From assembly GCF_048544455.1 (NCBI RefSeq), contig NC_133526.1, forward strand, positions 7,828,001-7,892,000: a DNA stretch of 64,000 bases, in the 5' to 3' direction. Under the pieces are notes generated by a model, which had not been told where the DNA came from, searched no databases, and saw nothing but the letters and a program-made list of their open reading frames with translations. Both the position numbers and the translations under genes were made by a program. This DNA comes from Silene latifolia (lineage: Eukaryota; Streptophyta; Magnoliopsida; Caryophyllales; Caryophyllaceae). Shown here in pieces: positions 1 through 10,100 of the stretch; position 1 is the first letter of the stretch; each line of letters starts with the position of its first letter.

Positions 1-410
1 TAATGTGTAGGTGGCAAAGGGAGTGAAAGAGGTGGATCGGCATGTAACTTATAAACAAGGGCACACGCCTAAAGGATCCCTCGTCGCCGACAAATATGAT
101 CGGAAGTTTTGGCCAACATAGTAAGCATTATTTTATTCGATTTGACGAGTTCATTACTAACTTTATTATTTTAGTCACAAATATAATTTGAAGTTTATTT
201 AATATATTATATAGGATAAAGTAGTGAAAGAGGTAGAAGAAGGGAAATTCACTCCCAAAGGGTCGTAATGACGTTCTTGCTAGAGCGATCGGCCGACCAA
301 CATCCGGTCGTTTGAGGGGCGTCCCGTTACAGGTTGGAGTAACGAAATATTATGGGAAAACTGCCCAAATAAAGAAGAAAAGGAAGACTAAGTCCGAGAA
401 CGCCGACATG
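1..410 (+). pseudogene. Plant Ptta/En/Spm transposase fragment
   Basis: Conceptual translation gives KGSLVADKYDRKFW near 85-118 and, at about 220-370, VLARAIGRP followed by SGRLRGVPLQVGVTKYYGK. The second stretch matches the remembered end of the plant transposase family (Transposase_24), where an ...EHPGRVRGVG...Y.G pattern follows 'VL..A...P'. The pieces are in separate exon-like blocks with putative introns between them. Only partial coding is visible and the start lies upstream of the window. Assignment to the family is by recall, not by search. Confidence 0.55.
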
Positions 411-1320
411 GTAACATTTATTCTATTATTTTCATTTAAGTTCAATTCACATGTTATTGTTGGGATAAAAATTGCGACACATTACATTCTTGGCAAGCGG
501 CTTGATTAATGGCATCCGTACTACTAAAGCTGAATCTTTGGAGGTAAGCTTTCCGAAGAAGAAGTGAAGATGATGGAGGATGTCATTTCTAAAGGGGTAA
601 TAATAAGGTACAACAGATTGGTGAAGAGGCCGCTACTACCTTGGCAATACATGAGAAGGAAGTATCGGTCAACGAGATTCGAAAGATCGGTACCTAATAA
701 TGCTTCCGAAGTTGTAACAACTAAAGCCGATCAGGTACCTAATATACTTCCTTATTTTTCTTTTGTTTTTTTTTTTGGGTAAGATCGGGGGTGTGTTCAC
801 CGCCAACTTCGACATGGTGCCATTGAATTGGTTAATTTTATTAGGTAAATAATGGGTCCGAAAAGGAGATGCAACTTGATGAGAAGACGGGGCGATGGAA
901 AATAAAGATACATCCCCTTCAAGTCGGTTCCTGTTTTCGAAGGTATGCATGAAGTGTTTAATTAGTTAAATTTATATGAATGTTTGAAGTTTGTGCAAAA
1001 ATCGGCCCGAGACAAAAGCGTTTTTGCAAAATCTTTTGAATCTTTGAAGCGTTTTTGCAAAGATATATATAATAATGTATATGTATGTGTATATTCTTCA
1101 AAGCCGTAAACAATAGGCCATTATTCTTGCTTGACCCTAATAGAATCGAAAAGCCACCGTGCGTGTTGGCCGGGTCTCGTAGAAAACAAACTGCGGCAGC
1201 GAAATCGTAGTTCACGGCGAAAAACTTTTGCCGAATCATAGAATAGTAGAGATAACTACAAATCAATCCAGGCTATGAAAAATTTCCACCGCTGTCCCGA
1301 TTCGTGACGACATTACCATT

Positions 1321-1428
1321 CTGGGAGATGCGCTTGGAAGTTTCATCCAATGGCCTGATACTCACATCTACTTGGCGAAGATATCTCCGCCGCCTCCGCG
1401 TGAGCAAATGGAAAGCGATTGGGGTTAG
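1321..1428 (+). pseudogene. CACTA ORF exon with conserved GDALGSFIQWP block
   Basis: Frame starting at 1321 reads LGDALGSFIQWPDTHIYL, then a proline run and a stop at 1426-1428. The 'gdAvGsfVaWP' pattern is a common element of plant CACTA-encoded proteins, downstream of the transposase region (DUF8039-like in my memory). It lies in the same orientation as the transposase and Ulp1 pieces, which supports a single decayed or intron-split ORF. Confidence 0.4.
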
Positions 1429-2249
1429 AAGAAATACCTTTATATATATATATATGTGTTACATTTTTAATTGTTGAATGTTTTTATATGTTAAATTTAT
1501 ATGTTATTTTTTTTTGTAGGGAACAAAAAAGGCGGCTTTGGCGGATAAGCCTAAGTCCACAGACATGCCAACAACCTCGACTTCACAACAACTTGATGAG
1601 GTATGTATTTAATTAACTTCTCCATTTTTTTAAAAATTAACCTCGCCCCTTTATTTATATTTTGTCCGTATTTATAAAAAGCATGGTAATTTTGTGTAGG
1701 GGACAAAAAGACCGATAAGCCTAAGTCCCAGTCTTACTCGCTACTACTACCTCATCATTGAAAGAGCGGGTTGACGAGGTATTTAATTAAGTACGCTTTT
1801 ATTTTTATTACTCCAACTAGGATATGTTACCTTTGGATTTTTTATTATTTTAATTATCTATACTACATGTGTAGGCTCACGGTAGTAGCACCACATCAAA
1901 GACTCATTATTTCCCTAGTGAAAGTTAGGAGTATAAACTCCACAAAATATAAAGGGAAGGATTACATGCAAAAAGTAAGAACGGGGACGATGATGAGACT
2001 GTATGAGGAGGCTGGCCATCGCATAGCCTCCGAGCAACTGATAATTATTCCGCTCGAGGAGGATATTCTAGGGGTTGAGCGCCAAGCATGCATATCATGG
2101 GATCTCGCTAGCCGTATGGGGTGGACTAGACCCGTTGATGTCCAACACATATTTGTTTGGATGAAGTAAGTTTCTTAATAAATAATTTCATAGTCTAATA
2201 TTCTGACTACTAGGTAGATAGTGTTTTAAATACCGGAATTAATACCGTA

Positions 2250-3062
2250 ATAATGTAGGATATTGCATACCAGAGTGATCCCCGAGAAGAATATTCCATC
2301 TGATCAATACGGATTCATGTGCCCCTTTGTTTTATCTTTATTTATTCCGGATTTCACGTTCGAACAACGGGTAGATTATATTGCTCAAAGAATTGGCGAC
2401 AACCAAGAAGCTGATTTTTGGCGTTTATAATGAAAAAGGGTAATAAACAAATTAATATTACGTTTCCCCCTACAATTGCATTTTCATAACTAATATATGT
2501 ACTTGTTAATAATGATGATGTCTCTTGATGTAGGACTCATTGGGTGCTAGCGACCATCATGCCGACAAAGAAAAAGTTTTCGGTTGGACTCTTTACATCA
2601 TCAACCAAGCGAGACTTTTAAGCACTTGATTAAAATGTAAGTTTATAATACTGATTTATTTATAATAACATTTTCAATTTTTATTTATAGAAAAAAGCTC
2701 GTTCATATTTTTGCCCCTAAAAAAATTAGTTTCTGCCTCCTTTTTTATTTTTTAAAAAAAGGGCCTTTAAGAAGAAAAGAGCAAACGAGGAGGATCAACC
2801 CACGAACGATTCTGATGTTGGCCCTGATTTTTTTACGATAACAGGGGTACGTGCTCAAATACAATAACATTAAGTGCAAAATCTGTGTTTAATACTAATA
2901 CAATACCTAAAGTTCAAGATTCTGATGTGAGCCTTCTCTCGTCTGTTTTTTTATGTAATAATAGGCCCCTCTTGCCACCAGATAGCATACAATGTGGATA
3001 CTACGCTTGTCGGTTCATGTTGGAGATTATTAGGCGAAGATATCTCGTTATTCCAGAAAGGG
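2250..3062 (+). pseudogene. Ulp1-like cysteine peptidase region carried by the CACTA element
   Basis: Two hallmark pieces are visible. The frame at about 2535 reads THWVLATIMPTKKK, matching the catalytic-histidine strand of Ulp1/SENP C48 peptidases (HWVL). About 430 bp downstream, 2983-3062 reads IQCGYYACRFMLEIIRRRY, matching the catalytic-cysteine helix (usually D.CG.f...). An upstream exon at about 2262-2430 (FMCPFVLSLFIPDF) may be the domain start. Ulp1 domains are well known as passengers of plant CACTA and Mutator-like elements. The exons are separated by intron-like DNA and some frames close with stops, so an active enzyme is doubtful. Confidence 0.6.
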
Positions 3063-3594
3063 TTAGTAATAATTTAAACATGTGTTTATTACTTTTTTTT
3101 AAATTAGAGCTAATGTTGTCTTGCAATTGCTGCTATATATACCATGATGTTGCTAATGTTGTCTTGCTTGCTGCTATATATACCATAATGTATTCTCTTT
3201 GTTTTTTCCGCAGTATGTAATCAACCAACACAACAGATTGAGCAATACTCAAGTATAGATATAGACGAGGTAAGAGACATGTGGGGCAACTACGTCTTAG
3301 AATATATATAGATAGAAATGCATGATACTATACTCACAGTTTAGATCAGCTTATTAGTAATTTTTTTGTTGAAGTTAGGGAATGATTAATTAGTTCATGT
3401 AAATTCAACTCCTTGTAATTATGTATATATATATATATATGATGCTGCTGTTGTATGTGGTTGAATTGAATCTATTGAGTTCGATGAACCCACTATGATT
3501 TATCTTTGGTCTTTGGTATATGGTGTTTCATTGATATATGCGGGTTTTTGAATGGCATGAAACAAATTTAATTTTTCAGAACATTAGGTGTACG

Positions 3595-4091
3595 TAATAA
3601 AAACGGTTACTAAAAAAAACCGTTGTGAATACCTTTCACAACGGTTAATAAAACTAACACCGTTGTGAATGACATTTACAAATACCCGCGCATAATATTC
3701 AACAACAGGTTTTAATCAAAGAACCGTTGTTAAAAGTATTCACAATTTTGGAGGTAAAATTACAACAACGGGTATTAAACAAAGAACCGTTGTTACTAAC
3801 AATTTCAACAACGGGTATGTAACATAAACCCGTTGTCAAAAGACTTCATAATTTTGGAGGGAAAGTTACAACAACGGTTATACATACGACAACCGTTGTT
3901 ATATGATTCCCTCCAAAATTTTGAAACACTTTCCACAACGGAGAACACCCAACAACAACGGCTTTTAACCGTGGTGAATACTTTAGACAACGGTTTCACT
4001 AAATAAGCAAACCGTTGTAAATACCTTCTACAACGGCCGCATTAACAACGTCCGCTTTTTTATTTTACAACGGTTTTTACCCGTTGTTATA
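3595..4091. repeat. CACTA subterminal repeat array (acaacggtt / aaccgttgt)
   Basis: Roughly nineteen copies of a 9-10 bp word, acaacggtt or its complement, occur in about 500 bp, in both orientations and often paired as small hairpins (for example 3623-3655 and 3868-3900). This is the layout expected of transposase binding sites in CACTA subterminal regions. The array stops a few bases before the terminal inverted repeat at 4092-4110. Confidence 0.8.
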
Positions 4092-4326
4092 GGTTGTATC
4101 TGTAGTAGTGATATAATACCTTTAAATAATATAATTAGAATTGTGTTAAAAAAATCTATCATTAGAGTATAGGTTCATATCATTTGCACATATTTTAATT
4201 ATGATAAAAAAAATAGAAAACAAACGTATGAATATTAATATATAATATAGTATTTGCTTATTATTAAATCGGGTTGGATGTCGAATTAGGTTCAAAAAAT
4301 ATGGTGTACTTTTAAATATGTTATTC

Positions 4327-4440
4327 GTCTCACATTGAAAAATAATGTAGGTGTGATAAATATATACTACGTATAAATAGTTGAATTGTCCCATATCAGA
4401 AGATTATCATAAGATGGGGTGATCCCATGATTATAAATAA
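4327..4440 (+). promoter_or_regulatory. Two USE/TATA modules (snRNA-promoter-like), 60-bp period
   Basis: Module 1 has gtctcacattg at 4327-4337 and tataaata at 4372-4379. Module 2 has gtcccatatca at 4388-4398 and tataaata at 4432-4439. The gaps between the 11-nt USE-like box and the TATA are 34 and 33 nt. Plant Pol II snRNA promoters use a USE (RTCCCACATCG) placed 33-34 nt upstream of a TATA box. No recognisable U1-U5 snRNA follows, so the function is not shown; these may be the promoter of a repeat. Confidence 0.5.
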
Positions 4441-4689
4441 GATTTATCCTTGGAACTTAGGTATCACCCCAAATATATTGAATCTCTCAAAGTAATTGAG
4501 CATGCCATGCTATTTGTGTTTTGTTATTTAGGTATTAAATGTTAGTTTATTAAATAAAATATGGATTTAGGAATTAAAAGATTAAGTGTTTGTGTAATAG
4601 ATAATAAAAGAAAAAGGCGTCACAAGTCATAGGAGTAATGACGTTATGATGAAAGTTGTCAAATGATATTCTGGGAAAGAAAAAGGTGA

Positions 4690-5035
4690 ATACAGGGGTA
4701 CCATTTGTAGAAACTTAAAATTAGGGGTACCATGTGTAATCTATCAAAGTTAAAGGTTACCATGAGAAATTTCCAATATTATAATGATATAGTTAATTAA
4801 ATTTTCATTTAAAAGAGAGAGATATCCGTACCAATAAAACAATAAAGGGGGTATTATTTTTAATTGTTATTTTATTGACACGCCATCAAACTTAACGTCC
4901 ATTTAACAGCCTTTACATTAGGGGGTACCATGGGCAAAAAAATGGAATCTCAAGGGTATCATAGGCAGATTCTTAAAAGTAGGGGTAACATGGAAAATAA
5001 GACAAAATTAAGGGGTACCACGGAAAATTTCCGTA
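4690..5035. repeat. Array of ggggtaccat motifs between the two USE/TATA blocks
   Basis: The word ggggtaccat or close variants recurs at roughly 30-bp steps near 4697, 4731, 4921, 4983 and 5011, each followed by a short 'ggaaaattt' or 'gaaatttcc' type tail. It looks like a repeat element inserted between the two halves of the 4146-5400 duplication. I do not recognise the family. No coding potential is seen here. Confidence 0.45.
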
Positions 5036-5227
5036 TCTCAATTATGATAAATTTTTTTTGAAGAAAAACAACGTACAAATATTAATGAAGAGTACTTGAT
5101 CATATTATTAAATTTAAATATAATTATTAGATATAATGAGTAACAATTATCCGTATTCAGTATTCGGGATCTGGTTGGATGTCGAACTAAGTGCAAAAAA
5201 GATGGTGTAATTCTGAGTATGTTATTT

Positions 5228-5400
5228 GTCCCACTTTGAAAAACAATGCAGATTTGATGAATATATGCTAAGTATAAATAGCAGAATTGTCCCACATCAG
5301 AAAAATAATCCAAGTTTGGTGAATATATTACTTATAAATAGTAGAATTGTCCCATACCGAAAGATTAGTATAAGGTAGGGTGATTATATGATTATAAATA
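5228..5400 (+). promoter_or_regulatory. Three tandem USE/TATA modules (snRNA-promoter-like), exact 60-bp period
   Basis: USE-like boxes gtcccactttg (5228-5238), gtcccacatca (5289-5299) and gtcccatacca-like (5349-5359) are each followed by tataaata at 5273-5280, 5333-5340 and 5393-5400. Gaps are 34, 33 and 33 nt. The units share the spacer words agaattgtccca and gaatatat. The segment 5037-5400 as a whole is a diverged direct repeat of 4146-4440 (shared words include ggttggatgtcgaa and gtataaatag). Confidence 0.5.
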
Positions 5401-5532
5401 AAAGTTAACCCATGTATATATTAATCTTTTATTTTTTTGAAAAGAGATATTTTAATAATATGTAAACAAATCATTAGACATAGAATGTAAACATTAAACC
5501 CTTATAACATTTTTTTTTGCATTATAAATAAG

Positions 5533-5571
5533 TTAATTACCCCGTTGCAACGCACGGGCATTCAAAATAGT
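5533..5571 (+). mobile_element. Helitron-like 3' end (hairpin + TAG)
   Basis: A GC-rich hairpin-like tract, cccgttgcaacgcacggg, lies at 5541-5558, followed about 10 nt later by atagt. Plant Helitrons end in a short hairpin 10-15 nt before CTRR, usually inserted before T. The terminal CTAG is imperfect here (atag), so this is a probable decayed end. The left end was not found. Confidence 0.35.
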
Positions 5572-6101
5572 AACTTAAGAATAATAAACTTAAAAACCAC
5601 CCAAATTCATAACCCAAATGTTTACAAACCTAAATTCACTTCGTCCGAACCAAACACAATTGACACGTTTAATAGGTCCAGCCGCAAGGGACACAAAAAT
5701 GAGGGAGACAAACGCAAAAGATGTGAAGAGAGCAAGACTCGCAAGTCGCAAGAATACAAGTTTTTTTTCAATATAAAAAGGGAAAAGCAAAGTGTGTGGG
5801 GTGGGGTGGCGGGAAAAGGGGGAGAGAAGAGAAGCAGCAAAAGACTCGTGGAACAAGGTTGGCTCTGATGCGTGGCAATGTCGACACTTCACTCTTCAAT
5901 CTGTCAATTTCCTCTTCCTCTTCTTCTCCTTCTCCTCCTCGGTAATGGTGTAACTATGTCTGTTACTCCTACTACTCCTATTCAACATAGTAGATATCGT
6001 CGATCCTATTAAAACCCTTTAAACTTCTTTTATAAGTATAATTTCATTTCACTTCTTCTCTCTCACTGTTTCTCCAGATCATCCTTCACTCTTTTTCCCA
6101 G
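5572..6101 (+). promoter_or_regulatory. Promoter and 5' UTR exon of the LPA1-type gene
   Basis: A TATA-like tataagtata lies at 6031-6040, followed 25-35 bp later by a pyrimidine-rich leader typical of plant start regions. The leader ends cccag at about 6101 and is followed by gtattttttcc, a good splice donor. The matching acceptor is probably ttgtag at 7093-7098, just before the start codon at 7103, giving a 5' UTR intron of about 1 kb. This is inferred from sequence; no transcript evidence is available. 5572-5950 shows no gene. Confidence 0.45.
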
Positions 6102-6536
6102 GTATTTTTTCCATTCTTTTTTCTATTTTACCATCCACATTTTCACTTTCATTAATCAATCAGTAATTCAATTGTACCACGGTTTTTTCCGGTTTTCTTT
6201 TTGATTAATAGTGACCGCTTTGAAAAAAAAAATGGTCATTTTTTAGTCATAATAATAAGAAATCACTATTTTCCCAGGTATTAAACGCCGCGTTTCATGT
6301 TTAATGCCCAGTATTTATTTACTTAATGATCATTTAATAATCATTTATTTATCTTTAATTAAGTAACGATACTATTTTACGACTGTTCTTTTGGCAAAAG
6401 TGACCATTTGTTTGGTAAATACTGACCACTTAACGGTAACTAGTGACCATTTGAAAAAATTGGTCATTTCTTAGTTGTAATAAGTTGTCACTAATTACCA
6501 AAAAGTTGTGCTGCGCGGTTACCTGTCATCCTAAAG

Positions 6537-6822
6537 ATGTCTTACCCCACACATGTGCATGTCCCCGAGGATTAAACCCCTCGTCATCAAAAAAAATTTA
6601 CCAAAAAGGTGGTCACATTTTTTTGTACGAACGGTCGTGCAATAGAATTTGCGTTCAAATAACATTCATAGAGAATGTAATGATACCCCACACATGGGGT
6701 TTGCAGGGTATTGCATGTGCCCGGGATTAAACCCTTAGTCATCAAAAAAAATTACCAAAAAGGTGGTCACATTTTTTTGTACAAACGGTTGTGCAATAGA
6801 ATTTGCATTCAAATAACATTCA
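6537..6822. repeat. Tandem duplication in the LPA1 5' UTR intron
   Basis: Two units of about 145 bp (6537-6681 and 6682-6822) share taccccacacatg, ggattaaaccc, gtcatcaaaaaaaatt, ccaaaaaggtggtcac and gtgcaatagaatttgc. They differ at scattered positions. A Stowaway-like end (gacggagggagta) follows at 6843-6855. Confidence 0.7.
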
Positions 6823-7102
6823 AAAAAAAAATATAATAATTGAGACGGAGGGAGTATTAGCGGTAGTAATGTGATATTGCATGTGGAAATTGGTTTGAAC
6901 AAATTTCTTAAACCCTTAAAGGTGTAGTCACTTAAAATGGGAATCTGCATGTTGAGTGCTAAATTAATTTGATTTCTTTTGTAAGATTCTTAGTTTGATT
7001 GTCATGTTAACTGCTGGTATTACAGTTGCGTACTGGTTTTTGTATTTGCATGTGATTTTTTACTTAAAAAGGTTCTGATGCCCAAGAAAAAATTGTAGGG
7101 AA

Positions 7103-10100
7103 ATGGCGGAAACTAGCAAAGTTGTGTATATTGTGGTTGTAGATGGGGATAATAACAAAAGAGATACTGAGAAACTTGACAAGGGATCGTTCCGGTATAC
7201 GCGTTCTGTTCTGCAGTGTACACTGCAGTTTATGGGATGTAAAGCTCGCCATGCGTTTAAGGTATATATTACATCTTTGCTTGCGGTCATCTAACTTCTA
7301 GTAAATGTATGTTGATGAAATATCCTTGCTCTACAACTTGAAACTCCACCATTTGCATTTAGCAAATTCGACTGCAGTAGGTAATAGTGCGACCATGAAC
7401 AAAATTGAGATTTAAAGATCACAATCACTGTATTTTACTGTATATTTTGTTGCATTTATCAAATTCGGCTGCTATAGGTAATAGGAGTATAATATTGTGA
7501 CCGTGAACAAAATTGAGATTTGAGGTTATGGTATCAATATCATAGATGGAATAAAGGTAATGCTTTTGTCTATAATTGTTATTCCTACTGGTATCATGGG
7601 TTTGGCATGATTACAAATGCGTACACGACGGGTGTCTGTACATGGTAATGTTTGTTGCTGTTGTAATCTTGTTCGGTTCTTTGAATGTTTTCATTGATAG
7701 ATATCTAAGACTTTTTTTCTCCTAATAGAGTTCTGAAGAACTACGGTGGCTTTATTGATGTTGTTCTATTTCTAGATACCGTGTGTGTTTAGCTTCGGCC
7801 TATTGTCAATTAAAGCAGCCGTACTCTTGACTTTTATCACTTCTGATGCCTTTGTACATTAGTGGTGCATCAAGAGATACTTAAGAAGGAATAAAGAAAT
7901 TGATTGAAAATATTCTGCACTTTTAGCTTGTAAAATTCTAAAGAAGGTTCTTCTTTTATTGTTGGTGAGGAATTGATATTACTGGCATAAGGCCAATTTG
8001 GTTTGAATCTATGTTACCCTGTCACTTCACTTAATCTTAATCGGCACACTACACATGACACGCGTCCGATACACCAATTTCAGACACGACACGGACACAT
8101 CACTGACACTAATGTCACCTGTTTGGTTTCAGTGTTGTCAATCGAGCAAGATGAGAAAAAGGTATTTAAATCCAAAAGGGGTTTAAATCTTTTAAACAAT
8201 TGGCATTTAATGATTTAACTTTGTTTAATTTTCTTCTCTAGTTTTTACCTAATAAAGATGTTCTCATTTCATGTAATAACACATAAAAAGAGATTACCCT
8301 ATATAGGGTTCACATTTGAAAAACAAAATGAAAAATTATAACAAAAGCTATGAGACGTGTCGTATCTGTGTCTAAAAATTTGGTAAGACACTCATTTAAC
8401 CGAGCCCCATATCGCCAGCCAAGTTTTCAATATTCTGTGTTAGACACTCCGATATGTGTGTTGGACATGACACTTCTCTGCTGAGTCGGAGTAACATAGG
8501 TTTGATTCCTAAAATGTTTCTGTTTGAATGTGCGATTACTAGTGTCTTCTGGAGCGGCTTCACTCATAGGTAGAGACTTACGGCTTATGCTCTAATTGGT
8601 TGACAGAATATTTCATACATGACATTAATGGGTAAAACAAGATTCAAAGTGGCAGTCTTTGCTTCCTTCAGTTGTTATTGAGAGAATATCTGAACCAGGT
8701 TTTTCTGCAGAGTAGTGCAGCTGTCGGGAGAGTGTCGTTTTACAATGATTTTGTGTATCTAGTATACAAAGAACAATATCTTGATAGCTCAAACATGATT
8801 GTGTTAACTATCTCTTCTACTAGTCCCACCATATTGTTTGTGATGCATTCTATTAATCTCATATCAACTTACTTCCAACATATATTAATGCAACTAAATT
8901 AAATTCTTAAATTCTTGTGTTTCCTTAATTACTTTGGAACCAATGAGAATACCATTGATCAATCGAATGAAATTCGCATATAACATATTTTTTGCCTGAG
9001 TAACCTTCAAATCTATGTAGTTGCTTGGTTCATTCGGCGACCTGTCACTTCTGTCAGCTATTGGCCTTAACATGTCAAACTTTTTCATTAAACTGGACAG
9101 ATTAGCAAGAGGGTCTTTGACATGGTGAAAAGTCAAAGCTTAATTGACACAGCAGCGAGAATGGATGTATTTGGTGCCAATGTATCTTATTTAGGATCAA
9201 AAATACAAGATTCATTGTCTATTGGTAATCACCTGGTTAGAAATCCAATGAGGAACGGTTTAGTTATTGAGACGGATGCTGGAACCAAAAATCTGTATTC
9301 GGAGGTTTACAAAATGCGTACAACTGTGTTCATTGGGAGAGACAAGTTCTTAGATGTTGTGTGTGATGCCCTTTCTGAATATAAATATGTGGGCCCCAAG
9401 CAGAGGGAGGATCTGATTTTGGCTTGCAGGTAATTTTTGTTCTCTCTACCGCAAATTTCCAAAATTACTGCGGATACTGGATCTGTGTTTTCTTTTGTTT
9501 TCCCATTTGGATAAAATTGTTTGTCACTTTACTTTTGCGGTGCTCTCTTTCTTTCTCTCTTATCGTTCTTAAATTAGGGTGTCTAACAAATTACATTAGA
9601 CATAGATTGCAGTGTGTTGCATCAATATCGGAAATTACTCCACTCTAAATTCGTACTACCTATAACTAGGGTTCTCAACAAATGGTACATTCTTATCCTG
9701 TTGAAGTTAAGTGAATACGGACGTATGTATTCTACATGGTTCATGGAAATCTTATCTAAAAATTAAAGTAGTGGCTTGGGTTATGTTGTAAAATTTTCCT
9801 GTATTTTCTGAGATTCTTTTTTCTTTTCCCGAGGAAAGTATTTCTGAGATTCTTGACGAAGCTTGTTGTCATGGTTGCTTCAGCCGCTAAGGTTGGTTGC
9901 TTACCTCCTGAAAGTATAGTCTTAGATATCATAGAGTTCTTTAGAAATATTCATAGCATGTGGAAGTATAATCTATTTTACTATTCCCACACGCTACACC
10001 CTTTATCGAAAATTCGCTTCATTTATATAAGTATCACCAAAGTTATTACTTAAATGAGTAGTTCTGAAAATGTTATTTTCCTTAGACGATTTAGGTTTAT

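Larger units (their letters stand above)
1..4110 (+). mobile_element. CACTA (En/Spm) DNA transposon, right part; left end outside window
   Basis: The right end reads tgtagtagtg at 4101-4110, the inverse of the CACTACTACA terminus of CACTA elements, preceded by a dense array of short direct and inverted repeats (3595-4091), the usual subterminal binding sites. Coding fragments in plus orientation lie upstream: a stretch like plant Ptta/En/Spm transposase near 1-410, a conserved LGDALGSFIQWP block at 1321-1428, and an Ulp1-like peptidase at about 2250-3062. Introns with gt...ag borders and stop codons separate them, so the copy is a multi-exon gene, probably decayed. The 3 bp after the end are ata; the matching copy of the target duplication would be left of the window. 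Confidence 0.85.

Noticed and set aside
1771-2169. 132-residue open frame as a separate gene
   Set aside because: It lies within the CACTA element, spans an intron-like AT-rich start and matches no known family; better read as part of the element's split ORF.
3595-4091. CRISPR-like array
   Set aside because: The short repeats are in both orientations with irregular spacing in a plant genome and end at a CACTA terminus.
5590-5892. Overlapping plus and minus ORFs near 5.6-5.9 kb
   Set aside because: Both arise from purine/pyrimidine skew in the LPA1 upstream region; no conserved motif on either strand.
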